Source: Struthidea cinerea (Eukaryota; Chordata; Aves; Passeriformes; Corcoracidae). From it: 64,000 nt of DNA. Below the pieces are notes generated by a model. That model searched no databases and had not been told where the DNA came from. It was given only the letters and a program-made list of their open reading frames with translations. The position numbers and the translations under genes are program-made. How positions within the stretch are numbered: position 1 is the first letter of the stretch; every line of letters begins with the position of its first letter. The stretch lies in NCBI GenBank assembly GCA_013397865.1, contig VZTI01004809.1:56173-120172 (forward strand), in the 5' to 3' direction. Shown here in pieces: positions 1 through 11,689 of this stretch.

Positions 1-59
1 CCGCGCACGCCGCCCGCCCGCCCCGAGCTGTTGTTGTGCCCCCCTCCCTCCTTTGCCAT
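1..59 (-). CDS. Possible first coding exon of a minus-strand gene running off the left edge
   Basis: An ATG in good context (G at -3 and +4) begins at 59 on the minus strand. It opens a frame of 19 codons, MAKEGGGHNNSSGRAGGVR, that continues past the edge. Its low-complexity, Gly-rich N-terminus is typical of a first exon in a CpG island. A second minus-strand ATG at 172 is also open to the edge in another frame, but it encodes an Arg/Ala/Gly-rich stretch that looks like translated 5' UTR. Synteny suggests DPY19L4. I cannot confirm that from 19 residues, and the start could equally be spurious. Confidence 0.25.
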   Translation of the reverse strand, partial: MAKEGGGHNNSSGRAGGVR

Positions 60-330
60 CCCCGGGAGCTCCTCCTTCTCCTCCCCCCGCCGGGGCAGTC
101 CGGCCGGGGCCGCGGACCCCCCCGCCGCCAGTCCGCCGCTGCCGCGGAGCTCCTCCGTCTCCCAGGAGCCATTTGCAATAATCCTCGCTGACCCCGGCGG
201 GAGGTGTTTCCTTTCCCCTCCCGGGCTGGTTTGGTTTTTTGTTGGGGGTTTATTTGTTGTTATTTTAACGTTTATTGTTATTATTTCTCGTTGTGACTGT
301 ATGAAGCAGTTTTTAAAAATGTGAATATCA
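1..330. promoter_or_regulatory. CpG-rich promoter at the left edge, probably divergent
   Basis: The first ~210 bases are very GC- and CpG-rich, then composition falls quickly to AT-rich sequence. This looks like one shoulder of a CpG-island promoter whose centre is at or beyond the window edge. No TATA box is evident. In vertebrates the gene lying downstream of ESRP1 in the same orientation is DPY19L4, which would be on the minus strand here and start near this position. That assignment rests on synteny, not on recognised protein sequence. Confidence 0.55.
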
Positions 331-461
331 AAGCTGGAAGGCAGCTGGACTTAACAAATGAGTGAATGGAGCCTGAGATGCATTGTTCACGCAAGGTAGC
401 TGAAACAAGTTTTTTCTACCAAAAAGAAAAACCCTGAATCCACCCTTCCCCGACAAACTCA

Positions 462-560
462 ATGGCTCAAGTACAAGATGCAGCTGTTGATTTTAAATAT
501 AGGCACTTCGTACCGGAGCGTTTGAAATGTGTTCCTGATTTACAGGACTTACTGTCTTAA
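462..560 (+). CDS. Small unassigned ORF (32 codons) before a polyadenylation signal
   Basis: The ORF starts with MAQVQDAAVDFKYRHFVPER and ends at TAA 558-560, only 17 bases before AATAAA. The start has A at -3 and G at +4, a good vertebrate context. Composition looks protein-like rather than low-complexity, but the ORF is short enough to arise by chance and I do not recognise it. It may be a microprotein, a fragment of a terminal exon, or noise. Confidence 0.2.
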   Translation: MAQVQDAAVDFKYRHFVPERLKCVPDLQDLLS

Positions 561-577
561 TTAACCTGTCTGTATTG

Positions 578-583
578 AATAAA
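578..583 (+). terminator. Polyadenylation signal AATAAA
   Basis: A canonical hexamer with a T/GT-rich downstream element within about 40 bases. It would end a plus-strand transcript near position 600. Confidence 0.5.
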
Positions 584-605
584 CGTGGTCTTGTTTTTAT
601 TTTTG

Positions 606-3600
606 GGTCTGTGTCTCATTGTTAAGGGGAAATTAATTCTGATCTATGAGAACAAAACTGTGTGGATGATGCCCCGGCAGGCACTACCCCCTTGATCTTT
701 CAGTTGTAAGATCTCCATTTTGCAAGCAAAAAAAAAAAAATCTCCCCACAACAATCCGCATAGTCTGATGCAGTGGGACACCGGTTATTAATGCACGGAG
801 ATGCAACTGAGCCCCCTTTGTTTGCCAGCAGCGTTCATTCGTAAGCCGTGAGACGCCCCTTCGAGCAGCCGAGAATGTGGCTGTTGGAATTCATAAGTCA
901 AATCATACTGAAACGAAAATTAGGTATTTTGTACTGGGGAAGGAACAGGGCTTGTGTTGGTCACTTGTTTGGGTTGTTTTGGTTTTTTTTCCTTTCTCTG
1001 AGGATAGAGGGGGGGAGGAAAGATTCTGGAAAGGAGACAAGACATCTAGGCAGCAATCAAAAAAAATTTTAAGATTCTGTAAACCAGAATTAGATATTTT
1101 GATGCTGGTCATTAGGTTCCAATACCTATTGTGAATAGTTTCCTTTGTAAAATCCTGTGTTGGGTTTTTAGGAGTCATTGAGCTTCAAGATCAGAACTGA
1201 GCACATCAGACAGACTGGAGCTTAACAATCTCCCAACCCCCACTCAATTTGAGGTAAAAGCTTCTCCTTTGAAGAAGGTAGCAATCCCACATGAAAGAAA
1301 ATGGAAGATGTTTGCCTTTGTCCAAGAGAGCAATTTGAGCAGCTACATTTACTTGTGTGATTAGTTCTTACATGAATACATTAAATCCACAAAATATTTT
1401 AGATTTCTTTCTCTGCCACAGCTACTGCTAGAAACTGATGCTGAAGGGTTTTATGATGTCTCACTGAATTCCTCGTACACTAGGACCAGTATGTGATGTT
1501 ATTATTAGCTTTGTCTTGACTAATTTATAAGTAGAATGCAGTTTTTCCGTATCAAAGCATGTAAAATGCAAAAAAAAGAAGTTCAGCACATTTTAGAACC
1601 TCCTTAATTACTAACATCTGAAGTCCTTTTTCTCATAACTTGGGCTGCTTTTGTGGCATTTTGCGCAACTTGGAAAAGATTCGGATCTGCCATTAGTTCT
1701 TACCCTCTAGTACAATGCCGTAGTGTGTAGGTTATCCTTCAAATGAATTTTTAATTGCAATTTTCTTGTTTCTTTCTTTCTCCAGGAAAAAAAGTTCAGT
1801 AGTAGATACAAAGAATATAACCACTAGCCACAACTGAAAAACTCGTTATTCTTGTCTTTGTCCTTTAGATGCCCAGGGAGGTAGGTATTTGCTGTGCAGA
1901 CACTGAATTTGAACCCTGGGATGGGTAGTTTAATTAATTAAAAAACTGGAGGAAACAAGCTAAAATCTGGACATAGCCAATGGAGCCTGAATAGTTAACT
2001 ACGGTTTAAAGTATATGGGTGGGGGTCAGCTGGAATTCTGAAAGCTGGCGAGTTTGACTTGAACTTTTTGCCATTGATAATTATGCATTGATTTTGCATC
2101 TCCTTTCCCTCCGCCCTTCCTCCTCCCCAAATCCTAGCCCCTGTATACTAATGAGAACAGCTAACTTTACAAGTGTCCTTTGTAGTCACTGAAAGCCTCG
2201 AGACATTCCTTATAAGGATTTTACTAGAATAACACTTTTCAATAAAGTGGCAGTTGAAGTGAGGCGTAGAAAAGATGCTAATAAATTTCACTGTGACTGG
2301 CTGGTTTTTAAGCTTCCTAAATTACTTCTAAAATAGCTTTTACCTTCTCCTTTGTGCAAGGCTGGGAGATGTATATATGAAAAGGGTTATAGTAAGCTAA
2401 GCATTATGCAGCATGTGATGATTTGGTAAAAGGAATTTTGGCACTTGTTTCAGATAACTTGGATAACTCACCGACACATCTTCGTCATTATAATGTGAAC
2501 GTCCTAAGCTCATGCCAGCAGCCTTTCTCGTCACATCTTCCATATAAGTCTTTGTCTTCTTCAAAATATAGAACATGTCACTTCATAAGGGAACGGATCG
2601 AACATGGCTCGTTTTGGTTTTGGAAGACACATTTTAAAAAATGTTGGACCAATTGAAGTATTGCCAGAAGGTTTCTGTTGATTCTTCGCAAATTCTCCTT
2701 TTCTTTGCCTTGTGCTACGCTATGCAAGCATACAAACTGTGATATCAAAGTCATCATCTACTTTGCTTCCCAAACAAGATAAAACATGTTGACCTGGGAA
2801 ATAACAATTTTTCTACATTTTCTGTCTGTGTTTCAGAGGTGGGGTTTCTTTAGTGTATTAAGTCTGTGCCAGACTTCAAATACCCGTTGTTGGTTTCTAG
2901 AGAAATACATTTGGCCTTCACTGTATGCTTAAACTTTCTTCATTCATAAGTGAAAATATTGTTTACTTACAGGTTTAAATTTGGACTAAAATTGTGTTTT
3001 CATTATAGGCTTTTAGCTAGGTTTTAGCTCTTTCTTTTTTCCATATTGTGAAGAAAAAAATTGTTCAAAACACACAGATTTTGCAGTGGATGACATGAGC
3101 TGTAGAACCAAAAGTAAACCATTTAGGTTTTTGTAACAAGTGACATTCCAGTGCATTGGGGAAGAAATTCAATTTCATTATATCTACAGGGGGCTGTATT
3201 TTGAGGGTAAACTTGATTTTAAGTAATGTTGTAAACAAATGCACTGAAGATTCACAACCTCATCTTTCAATGTTCCTCTCTGGTGTTGCACTAGCATGGC
3301 ACTGGGCTGCCACAGTTTTTTCATTTGTAGTCTACATAGCTGCTTAACTCCTCCTGAGTTTTCTCTATGTGACTGGACAACTATTTTCCTGACTCTTTGC
3401 CCAAAATTCAGCTTTGCATCCTAGTTATATCTTGCTCTTTGTACTCCCATGTTCCCTGAGCTCTTAAAAGTAACTCAATTTAGCCAGAAGTCTTGCAGGT
3501 AGAATGATTTTTGTCTGCTATTTCCCTTGTGTGACCTGTCTCCCTTGTAGCTCACTATTGTGTACTGTACCAGCACTTAGAATCTGCTGTAAAAATTTTG

Positions 3601-6600
3601 TTGGCATGGTACTTGACATGATAAACATGGTGGGAGAGTAGGGACTCCACCCTAAGTCCTTAAAATGAGGTTTGAAAGAAGCCTTTCAAGCAAATAGCAA
3701 GCACATCTCATGGAAGGCATAAGGGAGAAGAAGGATGTGTGCTGATTAATGCGCAATTTAAGTTCTGGTCAGCTGGGGCCAGTCCCAGTGTTGGTGACTC
3801 CTCCTACATCTCCATCTAAAAAACATTTCTCATTTCCTCCTAGTTCCTGGCCCCAATGATTTTCCTCTCTTCACCCTGCATTCCCTGCCTTACCCAGGCC
3901 ACGTTTTTCAGCTTGTGATTGAAGTATTTCACTTTTACATCTTTTGTCCATGTCATATTACTCTTCCCAAATATTAAGTAGATTTTTTTCTCTTCAGTTG
4001 CTTTTTGATGGGTACTTCTGATGTGCTTGTTCACTTGGCTTTCAAATATTGTAGCTCAGTCACTTCTTGGTGGCCGCAATCTGGTTAACTCCTTATAACC
4101 CTTGCAGTGTTAGTTGGAGGGCAAATTAATAGTGTCCTTCACCTTCAGTTTGTACAACATAGGGCAAAAATCAGAGGATAAATCCTAGCTGCAATGAAAT
4201 GAACAGATGAAGTTAACGGAAAAATTATTTTCAACTTCTGTGGGAATTTTCTCCTAGTTTGGTTTTTTTTTGTTTTGGTTTGGGTTTTTGTTTGTTTGTT
4301 TTGGGTGTGTTTGTTTGTTTGTTTTGGGTGTGTTTGTTTGTTTGATTATTGTTGTTTGGTTACATTTCTTGTTTTGGGGTTTTTTAGAAGTAGTACAATG
4401 TGGTACAATGACTATATAAATGCCTTTGGGGGAACACAAAAATTACATCAACACACTCATTTCCTGAGTCAATGAGTTTGGTTCACTTTTTCTGTTCCAA
4501 AAATTATGTTTTAGCTGTGTGACTAACCTCAGTCACCTTTGTCAAAGTTGCGGAACTGCCATTATGCAATTTCCTTGGCAAAAGGCAGCTGCTGGAAAAG
4601 AATTGGTGCCCATAGAGAGAGGAAGGCTGCAGTGTGCCCAAGCTGCATTAGTAAACAGTGTAGACTCCACAACAGAGGAAGCTACAGGAAATCAAGCACC
4701 ATAAATTCAGAGGCGTGCAGCATTAGCTGTTCCTTATGCAATATCCTGTATCTGAATTGTATTATTTTTGCTTCCCATTATATAATATAGTGGTGTCTGG
4801 TAGAGTAATACAGCCAGCTAAGGTTGCTCTTCATCACTGCAGGCATTAGGTAGGACATGAGCAATCAAAAGAAATTGTAAAAAACATCTTGTCTCTGTGT
4901 CCTCCTTGTAATTACTAACTTGGCAGGACTTCATTCATGAAGAGGTGTTAAGGAGAGGCTCTGAGCTCCTGAGCTATATGAAGAAGTAAGTTTAATATGT
5001 TCAGTTCCAACCCCAAGTGCATATTTTATAGCAGCAACAATTTCGAAGCTAGGGGAAAAAAAATCTTGCTGGAACTTTGAGCTTGGAAGCCAAGTGGTAA
5101 ATTTGAGAATAAATGGATCTGCTCTCATTGTCCTCCCATGTAGGTACTTCAGACCTCATCCAAGGAACTTCACTGCTCCCTGGCACACTATGGGGCTTGT
5201 ATCACCAGCTGCCCCTCAGGAGGTGATCTCTGATTGATTTTACAGTCCAGAGAAGTTGTAGTCTTCCAGCTCTATGGGATCACTTTCAGAAGCAGCACTG
5301 ACTTAAATACATTTTTCATTTGGTGGTAAGGGATGAAACAGCACCAGGATGAAAATGTTTTAATTAGAGGAAATGGATCCTGGCTGGCTTAATAGTAAAT
5401 ATTTACTGCTCTAAGCATTTTACCATAAGAGATTGGGGCTTATTCTACCCACATCACAACAATTGTCCTAGTTTCAAGGCTTAAATCTACAGAAGCCTGG
5501 GCTCGCAGTTGAAGTGCAAATTTGGATTATTAGTGTTCTTAAATCCACATTGCAATGCCTTTTCTTGTTTACAAGACTAACTTAGTGTTCCAGAGGAAAC
5601 CACACAGGGCTGAAGCAGGTGACTGAACACATGTACGTACATCCCCAGCTTCTCCTGAGAAATGGAAGATGAGTGCGATATGTATCCTCTCCTGCTGGTA
5701 GCAGGCAGCATTGGCAGTTGCTATTCTGGCAATACCTATCTGTCAGTGCATGGGTATGCCCCACTGGTGTGATATCTCATCTCTACATTGTTTTGGAAGG
5801 TGAAAAACCAGACATTTCTGTGTTCCATCTTGCTGTTCTGCTCTGTTGTTAGCTTTCACCAGGCTGCTTTGACAGCTGCTTTCCTCCAATGCCTCCAATG
5901 CAAACTCCCTCAGCTGCTGTCAGCTCTAACCTGAACTGTGGCTGGATTCTGGATCACAGGACACAGAAAACTTATTCCCATAAAAAAGGGGTAAGTCAGC
6001 CTGAAGTGTGCCAGATTGGTAGCAGGATGGAAATAAGAGACATAAATTTCTACATCTGCATCTGTATAAATCTGTTCTTCTGTTCTTCTCCCATCTTTTT
6101 AGTTTTTCCTTTTAAAAGAGGCCACAGATGTCAAGAACCTCTGGAAATCAAACTGCCTACCTCAGTAGGGGTTTAGAAGTGATCCACAGCCCCGATGTTC
6201 ACTTTTCCCCTTGTTTTCCTGGAAGGCCTTTCATGGCACCTTTGATTCGTGGTGATCCTGTTCTCCAATCTGCAGCGAAACAGATGCTTTGGAGCCAAAG
6301 AGCAAACATGCTCAGCCTGGGTGCTGTGCATGTGCACACACAAGCATGGATCAGATGTGACTTGCTGAAACAGTACTTGTGTTCGGGGTCAAATGTGCAG
6401 ATGTTTTATTGACACTAAGAATAAATACAGACTTATGAAATGACATGTGCGATTAATTAGATTTAACATTAAATTTTCAGGAAAAATATAGTAGAAACTA
6501 TGTAAGAATATAGTTCTGCTTTTTGTCTTATTGTAAAAGTTAAGGCAAATGTGTCTTTAGTGCAATACTGCCTATGTCTTGTGTGTGCATTGCCTTGATA

Positions 6601-7140
6601 GCTGCTCCTGAACAGGTCTTACCTTAGAAAAAGCAGATCAGACCCTGCCAGAGCTACCAAATTATTGTAAGAAATAGAATTTCAAATGGGTTTTGGTTTA
6701 TCTGCTTCTTTCTAAAAAGAAAAAAAATCCTTATTGTAAGGTATATATCAGTGCTGAATAACTCTGAAGGATGTCTTCGTGCAGGAGGGACTTGAAGTTT
6801 GCAGCCAGCATAATACAGATCTGCCTTATTATTGCAATGGCTTTAGCTTATCTGTTATTAAAAGTCTCAATTATTTTGGCTTCAGTAGTTTTAAACAAGG
6901 TTGCAGACACATAGAAGTTGAAATTGTGTTATCCAGGAGGCACTACTTTTAAGTTCATAAACTTCAGAAAGTTTTAAACTGGGAAGGTAAAGTTAACTTG
7001 AATGGTAAAACTAAATAGAGCACTGATTTTCCATGGGTAATTTCAACTTCACAAGTAGTTCAGTCCAATTTATTTGAACTCTTGTGAATCAGCAGAGGAG
7101 ATTAATAGATTGACACCAAATGTGATCTTTTATAAGTGAT
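606..7140. other. Intergenic sequence without recognised genes
   Basis: AT-rich non-coding sequence. No reading frame here resembles a known protein, and none has convincing splice-site-flanked coding structure. Features are limited to homopolymer runs (for example A-rich near 727-742) and the GT-rich tract near 4.3 kb listed separately. Confidence 0.6.
4258..4352. repeat. GT-rich low-complexity tract, (GTTT)n type
   Basis: Runs of GTTT units are broken by a twice-repeated GGGTGTG block, so part of the tract is a short tandem duplication of about 22 bp. The small ORFs on both strands here (Phe/Val/Cys-rich one way, Lys/Asn/Thr-rich the other) are translations of the repeat and not genes. Confidence 0.85.
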
Positions 7141-7142
7141 AG

Positions 7143-7472
7143 TCATAGAATCACAGAATGGTTTGGGTTGGAAGGGGCCTTAAAGACCAACTATGACCCT
7201 GCTATGGGCAGGGACACCTTCCACTAGAGCAGACTGCTCAAAGCCCCATCCAGCTTGGCCTTGAACACTTCCAGGGATGAGGCATCCACAACCTCCCTGG
7301 GTAACCTGTTCCAGTGCCTCAACCACCCTCACAGCAAAGAAAAAGCCATTCCCCCTTGTCCTGTCATTACATATCCTCATCAAAAGTCCCTCTCCAGCCT
7401 TCTTGTGGGCCCCCTTTAGTACTCCAGGTCCCAGGAGAGCAGAGTAGAGGGGGAGAATCACCTCCCACATAA
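7143..7472 (-). mobile_element. CR1 LINE 3'-end fragment, minus orientation, with internal deletions
   Basis: The plus strand begins with the reversed CR1 tail (CATAGAATCACAGAATGG), then follows the usual CR1 3' region: GGTTGGAAGGGGCC, the GGGCAGGGACACCTTCCACTAG block, GCCCCATCCAGC and CCTGTTCCAGTGCCTC. It jumps near 7415-7425 to the more internal AGAGTAGAGGGGGAGAATCA block, so about 180 bp of the usual element is missing. A second gap of about 45 bp lies near 7340. Comparison is to the CR1 pattern as I remember it. Truncated and non-functional; the small ORF within it is chance. Confidence 0.93.
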
Positions 7473-9105
7473 CTAAACCTTTAAAGCTCTAGGGACTGTT
7501 ACACTGGGTAAGACCTGAGCTCTGGGTAGCTCAGTATCTTGGATGCCAGTCAGCTGCTCCATATCAGCTGCTGCATGGTGGAATAGCCCCCAGCAGCTCT
7601 TGTCCTGATGTCTGGCAGTTTGGCCCCTTCTTGGTTACAGTCCCTTCCATGCTGTTGGGTTTTAGAGCTTTAGTCATGGTTACAGCTAATTTTTCTGATA
7701 GCTATGCACAACATTATGGGCGTTCCAGTGCTTTCTGAGCCGGGAGAGCTGCCCTGCTGTATGGCCTGTGTCTGCTCAGATTCAAGCTGCCCTCTACGGA
7801 GGGTGGTGGGAGGGTGAGCAGCATGGTCAGGGAGCAAGGTTCTCCCTGTGACAAGCAGGGAGGCTGGCCAGCTCATCAAACCTGACTGCCTTCACTTCTG
7901 CATTTAATGCTGAGGGCAGACGATCAAACAGTAGGAATGGATGTTTCCTGTGGAAGCTGCCTCCAGAGAGGGATGTGGGACTGCAAGTCAGGCTCTATGC
8001 AAAGAGACTCCTCAGGACACACTGGAGCTGACCAGGAAGAGAAACAGAAGATGAGAAAACACTGCACAGAGGTGAGATTTGAACCAGCACAAGGATGGGA
8101 ACAACTCTAGGGAAAAATGGTTTTAGACACTCTAGATCAAGGGATCTACACTGATACCCAAAAGGGTACATAAGCCTCAATTCCCCTTACTAACGTCTAG
8201 AGAAAGTGGTTACTAGTACTTTGAGAGCATATTGTGGAGCCCCATCATGACAGGAAAGATTCTTAGAGACCCATCTGGAGAACTGTAGGTAGAAACAAAC
8301 TTACTGATGGAAGTAGCATGGCAAACAGTAGCATGGCAGAGAAAACTAAGACAGGCTTAAGCAGCTATCCCTGACTACATACAAAAGGGTGTGGAAATGT
8401 GGACACTGACCCTGGGCAGCACTGACTGTTCCTTCTGTTCTGGTGTGCTGTTGGCCTGGGTCTTTTACCCTTTTCCTGTCACTGATTGACTCTGGGATTG
8501 TGGGTTTGCAGGACAGACGGCAGGACAGACATAGTTTGGGGGCTTGCCCTGCATCAGTGCTCCTCAACACCCCAGCACTTGAGATCCGAACCTTTTGTCT
8601 AATGCTCCACTAAGAAGCCTTGGCCTCTGTGGGGAAGCGGGAGAAGTACAGCACTGCCCAAATCTGATTTCCATAGTTGTGGCTATAAAACAGAACCCAC
8701 GTGGTTATTGCCTCCTTGACTGTTGCAAATTGTTTTTGAAAGCACTGGAGTTGTAGCAGTTACACCTTCCTCTTCAAGTTGCCTTTTTCTTTTTTTCTTT
8801 GTTTAAGTTAGTTAGTGGCTACTGCACCCCAACCCATATCACAGTGAACAAAATTAAGTATAAGTAGCATCTATTGGCTTGCTGCTCTTTGGGCTGTACA
8901 TTCAGCAAAGATGACAAAACTTTGTCAGTACCAAAGACTTCAGCACTTACGTTGTCATTTATAGCTCACAGCTGAAATTCCTGGCCCTGGGTGTTCCTGG
9001 CATGAACTGCTTCCCTTGAATAACTGCTGTTACTCAGTTGTTAACACTTACACTGTATTTGGTGATGTCTCTGAGGCACAGCAAAGCTGACTATATAATT
9101 TACCA
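7473..9105. other. Intergenic sequence without recognised features
   Basis: Moderate-GC non-coding sequence. Several short ORFs on both strands have no recognisable domains, and no repeat family is identified. Confidence 0.5.
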
Positions 9106-9109
9106 CATC

Positions 9110-9335
9110 CTTATATCCTGGATATAAGGATAAACCTCTTCCCCATGAAGACAGCCAGATATTGGAACAGGTTGCTCAGAGCTTGTAGTCTCTCTTCTTG
9201 GTGGGTTTGATCAGACTGGATAAAACACTGAGTGACGTGGTCTGACTTCAGAGCTGTCCCTGCTTCAGACAGGTTTTTGGACTGGAGATTTCTTAAGAGA
9301 TCCTTCTGACCTGCATTATCCTGTGGTCCCACAAA
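9110..9335 (+). mobile_element. Old, diverged CR1 3'-end fragment, plus orientation
   Basis: The sequence reads as a diverged CR1 tail in sense orientation: AGATATTGGAACAGGTTGC, then CTGGATAAAACACTGAG, a CTGTCCCTGCTTCAGACAGG block and finally CCTTCTGACCTGCATTATCC before the worn terminal repeat. Order and spacing match the CR1 3' UTR, but substitutions are many, so this is an older insertion than the 7.1-kb copy. An antisense ORF over the fragment is a chance frame. Confidence 0.8.
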
Positions 9336-11220
9336 GTTGGCACATTCGCTTGCAGCAAAATATTCCCTTCTAATACAGTGCATGGAATTCACCCAGTGTT
9401 TCCCTAAATCTTAACTAGGAATAAGGAATCCGGGCTATGTGAATGTAGTCCTTAGCAAGCATGTCATTTCAAGGCTTTTTCCTGCCATTCATTCACCCTG
9501 ATTCACCTTGAATATTACTCTCATTTAACGTCCGATGGTTGAAAAGACCATTCTCCTCAGTTTCTTATATGTCTAGATTCTGGTATTTCTCACTGAAATC
9601 TGTGAGGCTTCAAAAGCAATAACATCCTTCCCCCAGGCACCGATTGCTCATCTATGACAAGGAGGACATCCACTGTTCAGCTGATACTGCTCAGGCAGAC
9701 ACATGCACTTTCTTTTCCAGCAGTAGAAAAGACAGACGAAAAAGACAGAAAGGATGGCAGATGTGGTTTGGGCATTCTTACTTTCCTCCATGGCTCACAT
9801 CTGGATCATTTGGATCAGACCTTGGGACTCAAGAGGAAACAAAACAGTGCAATGTCCATGTGTGCCCAAGGGCAACGGTTATTCCTAAGAGGCCAAGAAA
9901 AAAAGACCTTTCCTGGATTTGAAGGACCCCAATCCCCTGTGCTCTTAGGATTGTGTTCATAGATGCAGCTCTTGTCTCAATAAAACCCAGTGCCTTGGGA
10001 CTTGAGAAGAGCTGACAACACCTTCTCTATCAGGAAGCAGTTTCCTGTGAACCAGTGATTTCTCAGAAATTGTTCTAGGCCGGTGCCTGTGTGGGTGTTT
10101 CTGATCACTATGCCTGCACAACAAAACCCCTCCAATTTTGGTTGTTTAAGATAAAATTGAATGTGAGGTCAAGTTTCTGTTTGGTACATAGTTAAATTCA
10201 CATCCTTTGCTTCAGATAAGCCATGAGCCTGAGACCACCTCAGACGTATCTGTGTGCCCTGTGCATCTCTGCTCCCCAGCATATACCCTCCTATTCTTCT
10301 TTTGGTAAGGGCATTAGGAAATTCAGAAGAAAGCCCACATGTATGATCTTAACAGGGCGTGGCCAGCCCAGGCAGTTTGGCTGTCCAGATCTCCTGAAGC
10401 TCTCACTTTAATCTCCAGCACCATGGCCAAGTTGTTCAGGTTTTCTGAATGAGAACATCTCTGAACCTCACCTGAAATATTGGTTGTCTAGGTTCCACAG
10501 GGATGACTTCTTCGGAGTAAAACCATACTCCCCCAAGGTTTAAGTTAGCTAAGGTCAAATATTAAGAAAAAAAAAAGGGAGGGGTGTGTGTGTAGTTTTC
10601 TATAGTGGCAGAACACTGTGGTATTTCTTAGTGGAGTCAGACATTTGTAACAGATGCACGTACACTCCCAGAGCAGAATGTATATGGCCAACACATCTCC
10701 AAGAGCCAACTCTGAGGAACTAACCATTCTTTCCCAGTTAAATATCAAAAATGGGGAATTATGGATGGTTTAATCAGGCTCCTTTGCATCATTTACTCTG
10801 GGGTAGATGGTTCACATTTTTTTCTAAATGTGTCTCGGCACAAGGGCTTTTCTTGATCCTTAATTCTTCTCCTCTCTCTTATCTGAAATGCCATTATTCT
10901 CTGTTGCTGTCTGTGGGAGGCATGACCAGAGCCTCACATGGCAGTGCAGGCAGGAGCACTGCTGCCTGCTCCGAACCACCACAGTCCTCTCCCTTGCCTC
11001 CATCCCTGCCTTTCAGAAACTAGAAGAGCTTGTTTGGTTTTTTAACAAAACTGCTGAACTGTCTCCTGTAATACCCTGTTATCCTATCTGGCTGCAATGG
11101 ACTGCTTTTGATTTTTGCTTGGCTGGTTTGCTAGCAAACCCCTTTTGCATGTATATGTACTGCACTGGCGTGCCAAGAGGCGAGCAGAGATATGTCTATC
11201 CTGCTACGTGTTTGGCAAAA
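9336..11220. other. Intergenic sequence without recognised genes
   Basis: No gene-like ORF or repeat family was recognised. Overlapping short ORFs near 9.65-9.96 kb and 10.75-11.29 kb lack domain-like composition. Confidence 0.5.
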
Positions 11221-11224
11221 ACAA

Positions 11225-11424
11225 ACCAATCCTTTTATCACCAAATGAGACGTCATTATAGCCACCCTCTGGCCTCTCCCTCAGCAAAATGAGGCTATAA
11301 AAAAAGGCAGGTCTCCAGCCCGTCCTGTTAGAGTTAATGAGGAAAACTCAGTGAAAGTCAGCGGTGCAGGAGCCTTTCCGCTCCTGAGCTGGCGGCACCC
11401 GAGCAGGGCTGCTGTGGTGAGTCA
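11225..11424 (+). promoter_or_regulatory. TATA-type promoter candidate with CCAAT and CRE-like sites
   Basis: In order on the plus strand are a CCAAT box (11225-11229), a CRE-like GACGTCAT (11249-11256) and a TATA box TATAAAA (11296-11302). A GC-rich block, unlike its surroundings, runs from about 11350 to 11560. A start site would fall near 11325-11330. A good splice donor (GTG/GTGAGT, exon end 11416) and an AP-1-like TGAGTCA (11418-11424) follow. This is the arrangement of an inducible promoter with a short non-coding first exon. No downstream coding exon could be tied to it, so an lncRNA or enhancer RNA is likely. Confidence 0.4.
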
Positions 11425-11689
11425 GCACCGGGGACGAGCCGCGCCGCCGGCTGCGAGCGCTCCGCGGCTTGGCACCGCACCGGCTGCGCTGTGTCACCGC
11501 TCGGCAGGGATTCACACCTCGCCTAGGCTGGGGACTTCCTCACGCGGTTATCCTTGCACCTCCCTCAAGTGCGAAGTAGAAGCAGAGCGCTTACAAAACT
11601 CCGTCTTTGAGCGTGGGGATTCAGGATCTGTGCCAGCAGCTCGTGTCGGCTTTGAACCTCCGCTTTCCTGTGTCGTGGGGCTCTGACAG

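Larger units (their letters stand above)
60..605 (+). ncRNA. Candidate short divergent transcript from the left-edge promoter
   Basis: Plus-strand sequence leaves the CpG shoulder and meets a canonical AATAAA at 578-583, followed by a T- and GT-rich stretch (about 586-620) of the kind found downstream of cleavage sites. This fits a short upstream-antisense RNA ended by an early polyadenylation signal. It could also be the terminal exon of a plus-strand gene coming from the left. A 32-codon ORF in good start context lies inside (462-560), but I do not recognise its product. Confidence 0.35.

Noticed and set aside
7180..7470. 96-codon minus-strand ORF with TRGNGFFFAVRVVEALEQV
   Set aside because: This is the translated 3' region of the CR1 fragment, not an independent gene.
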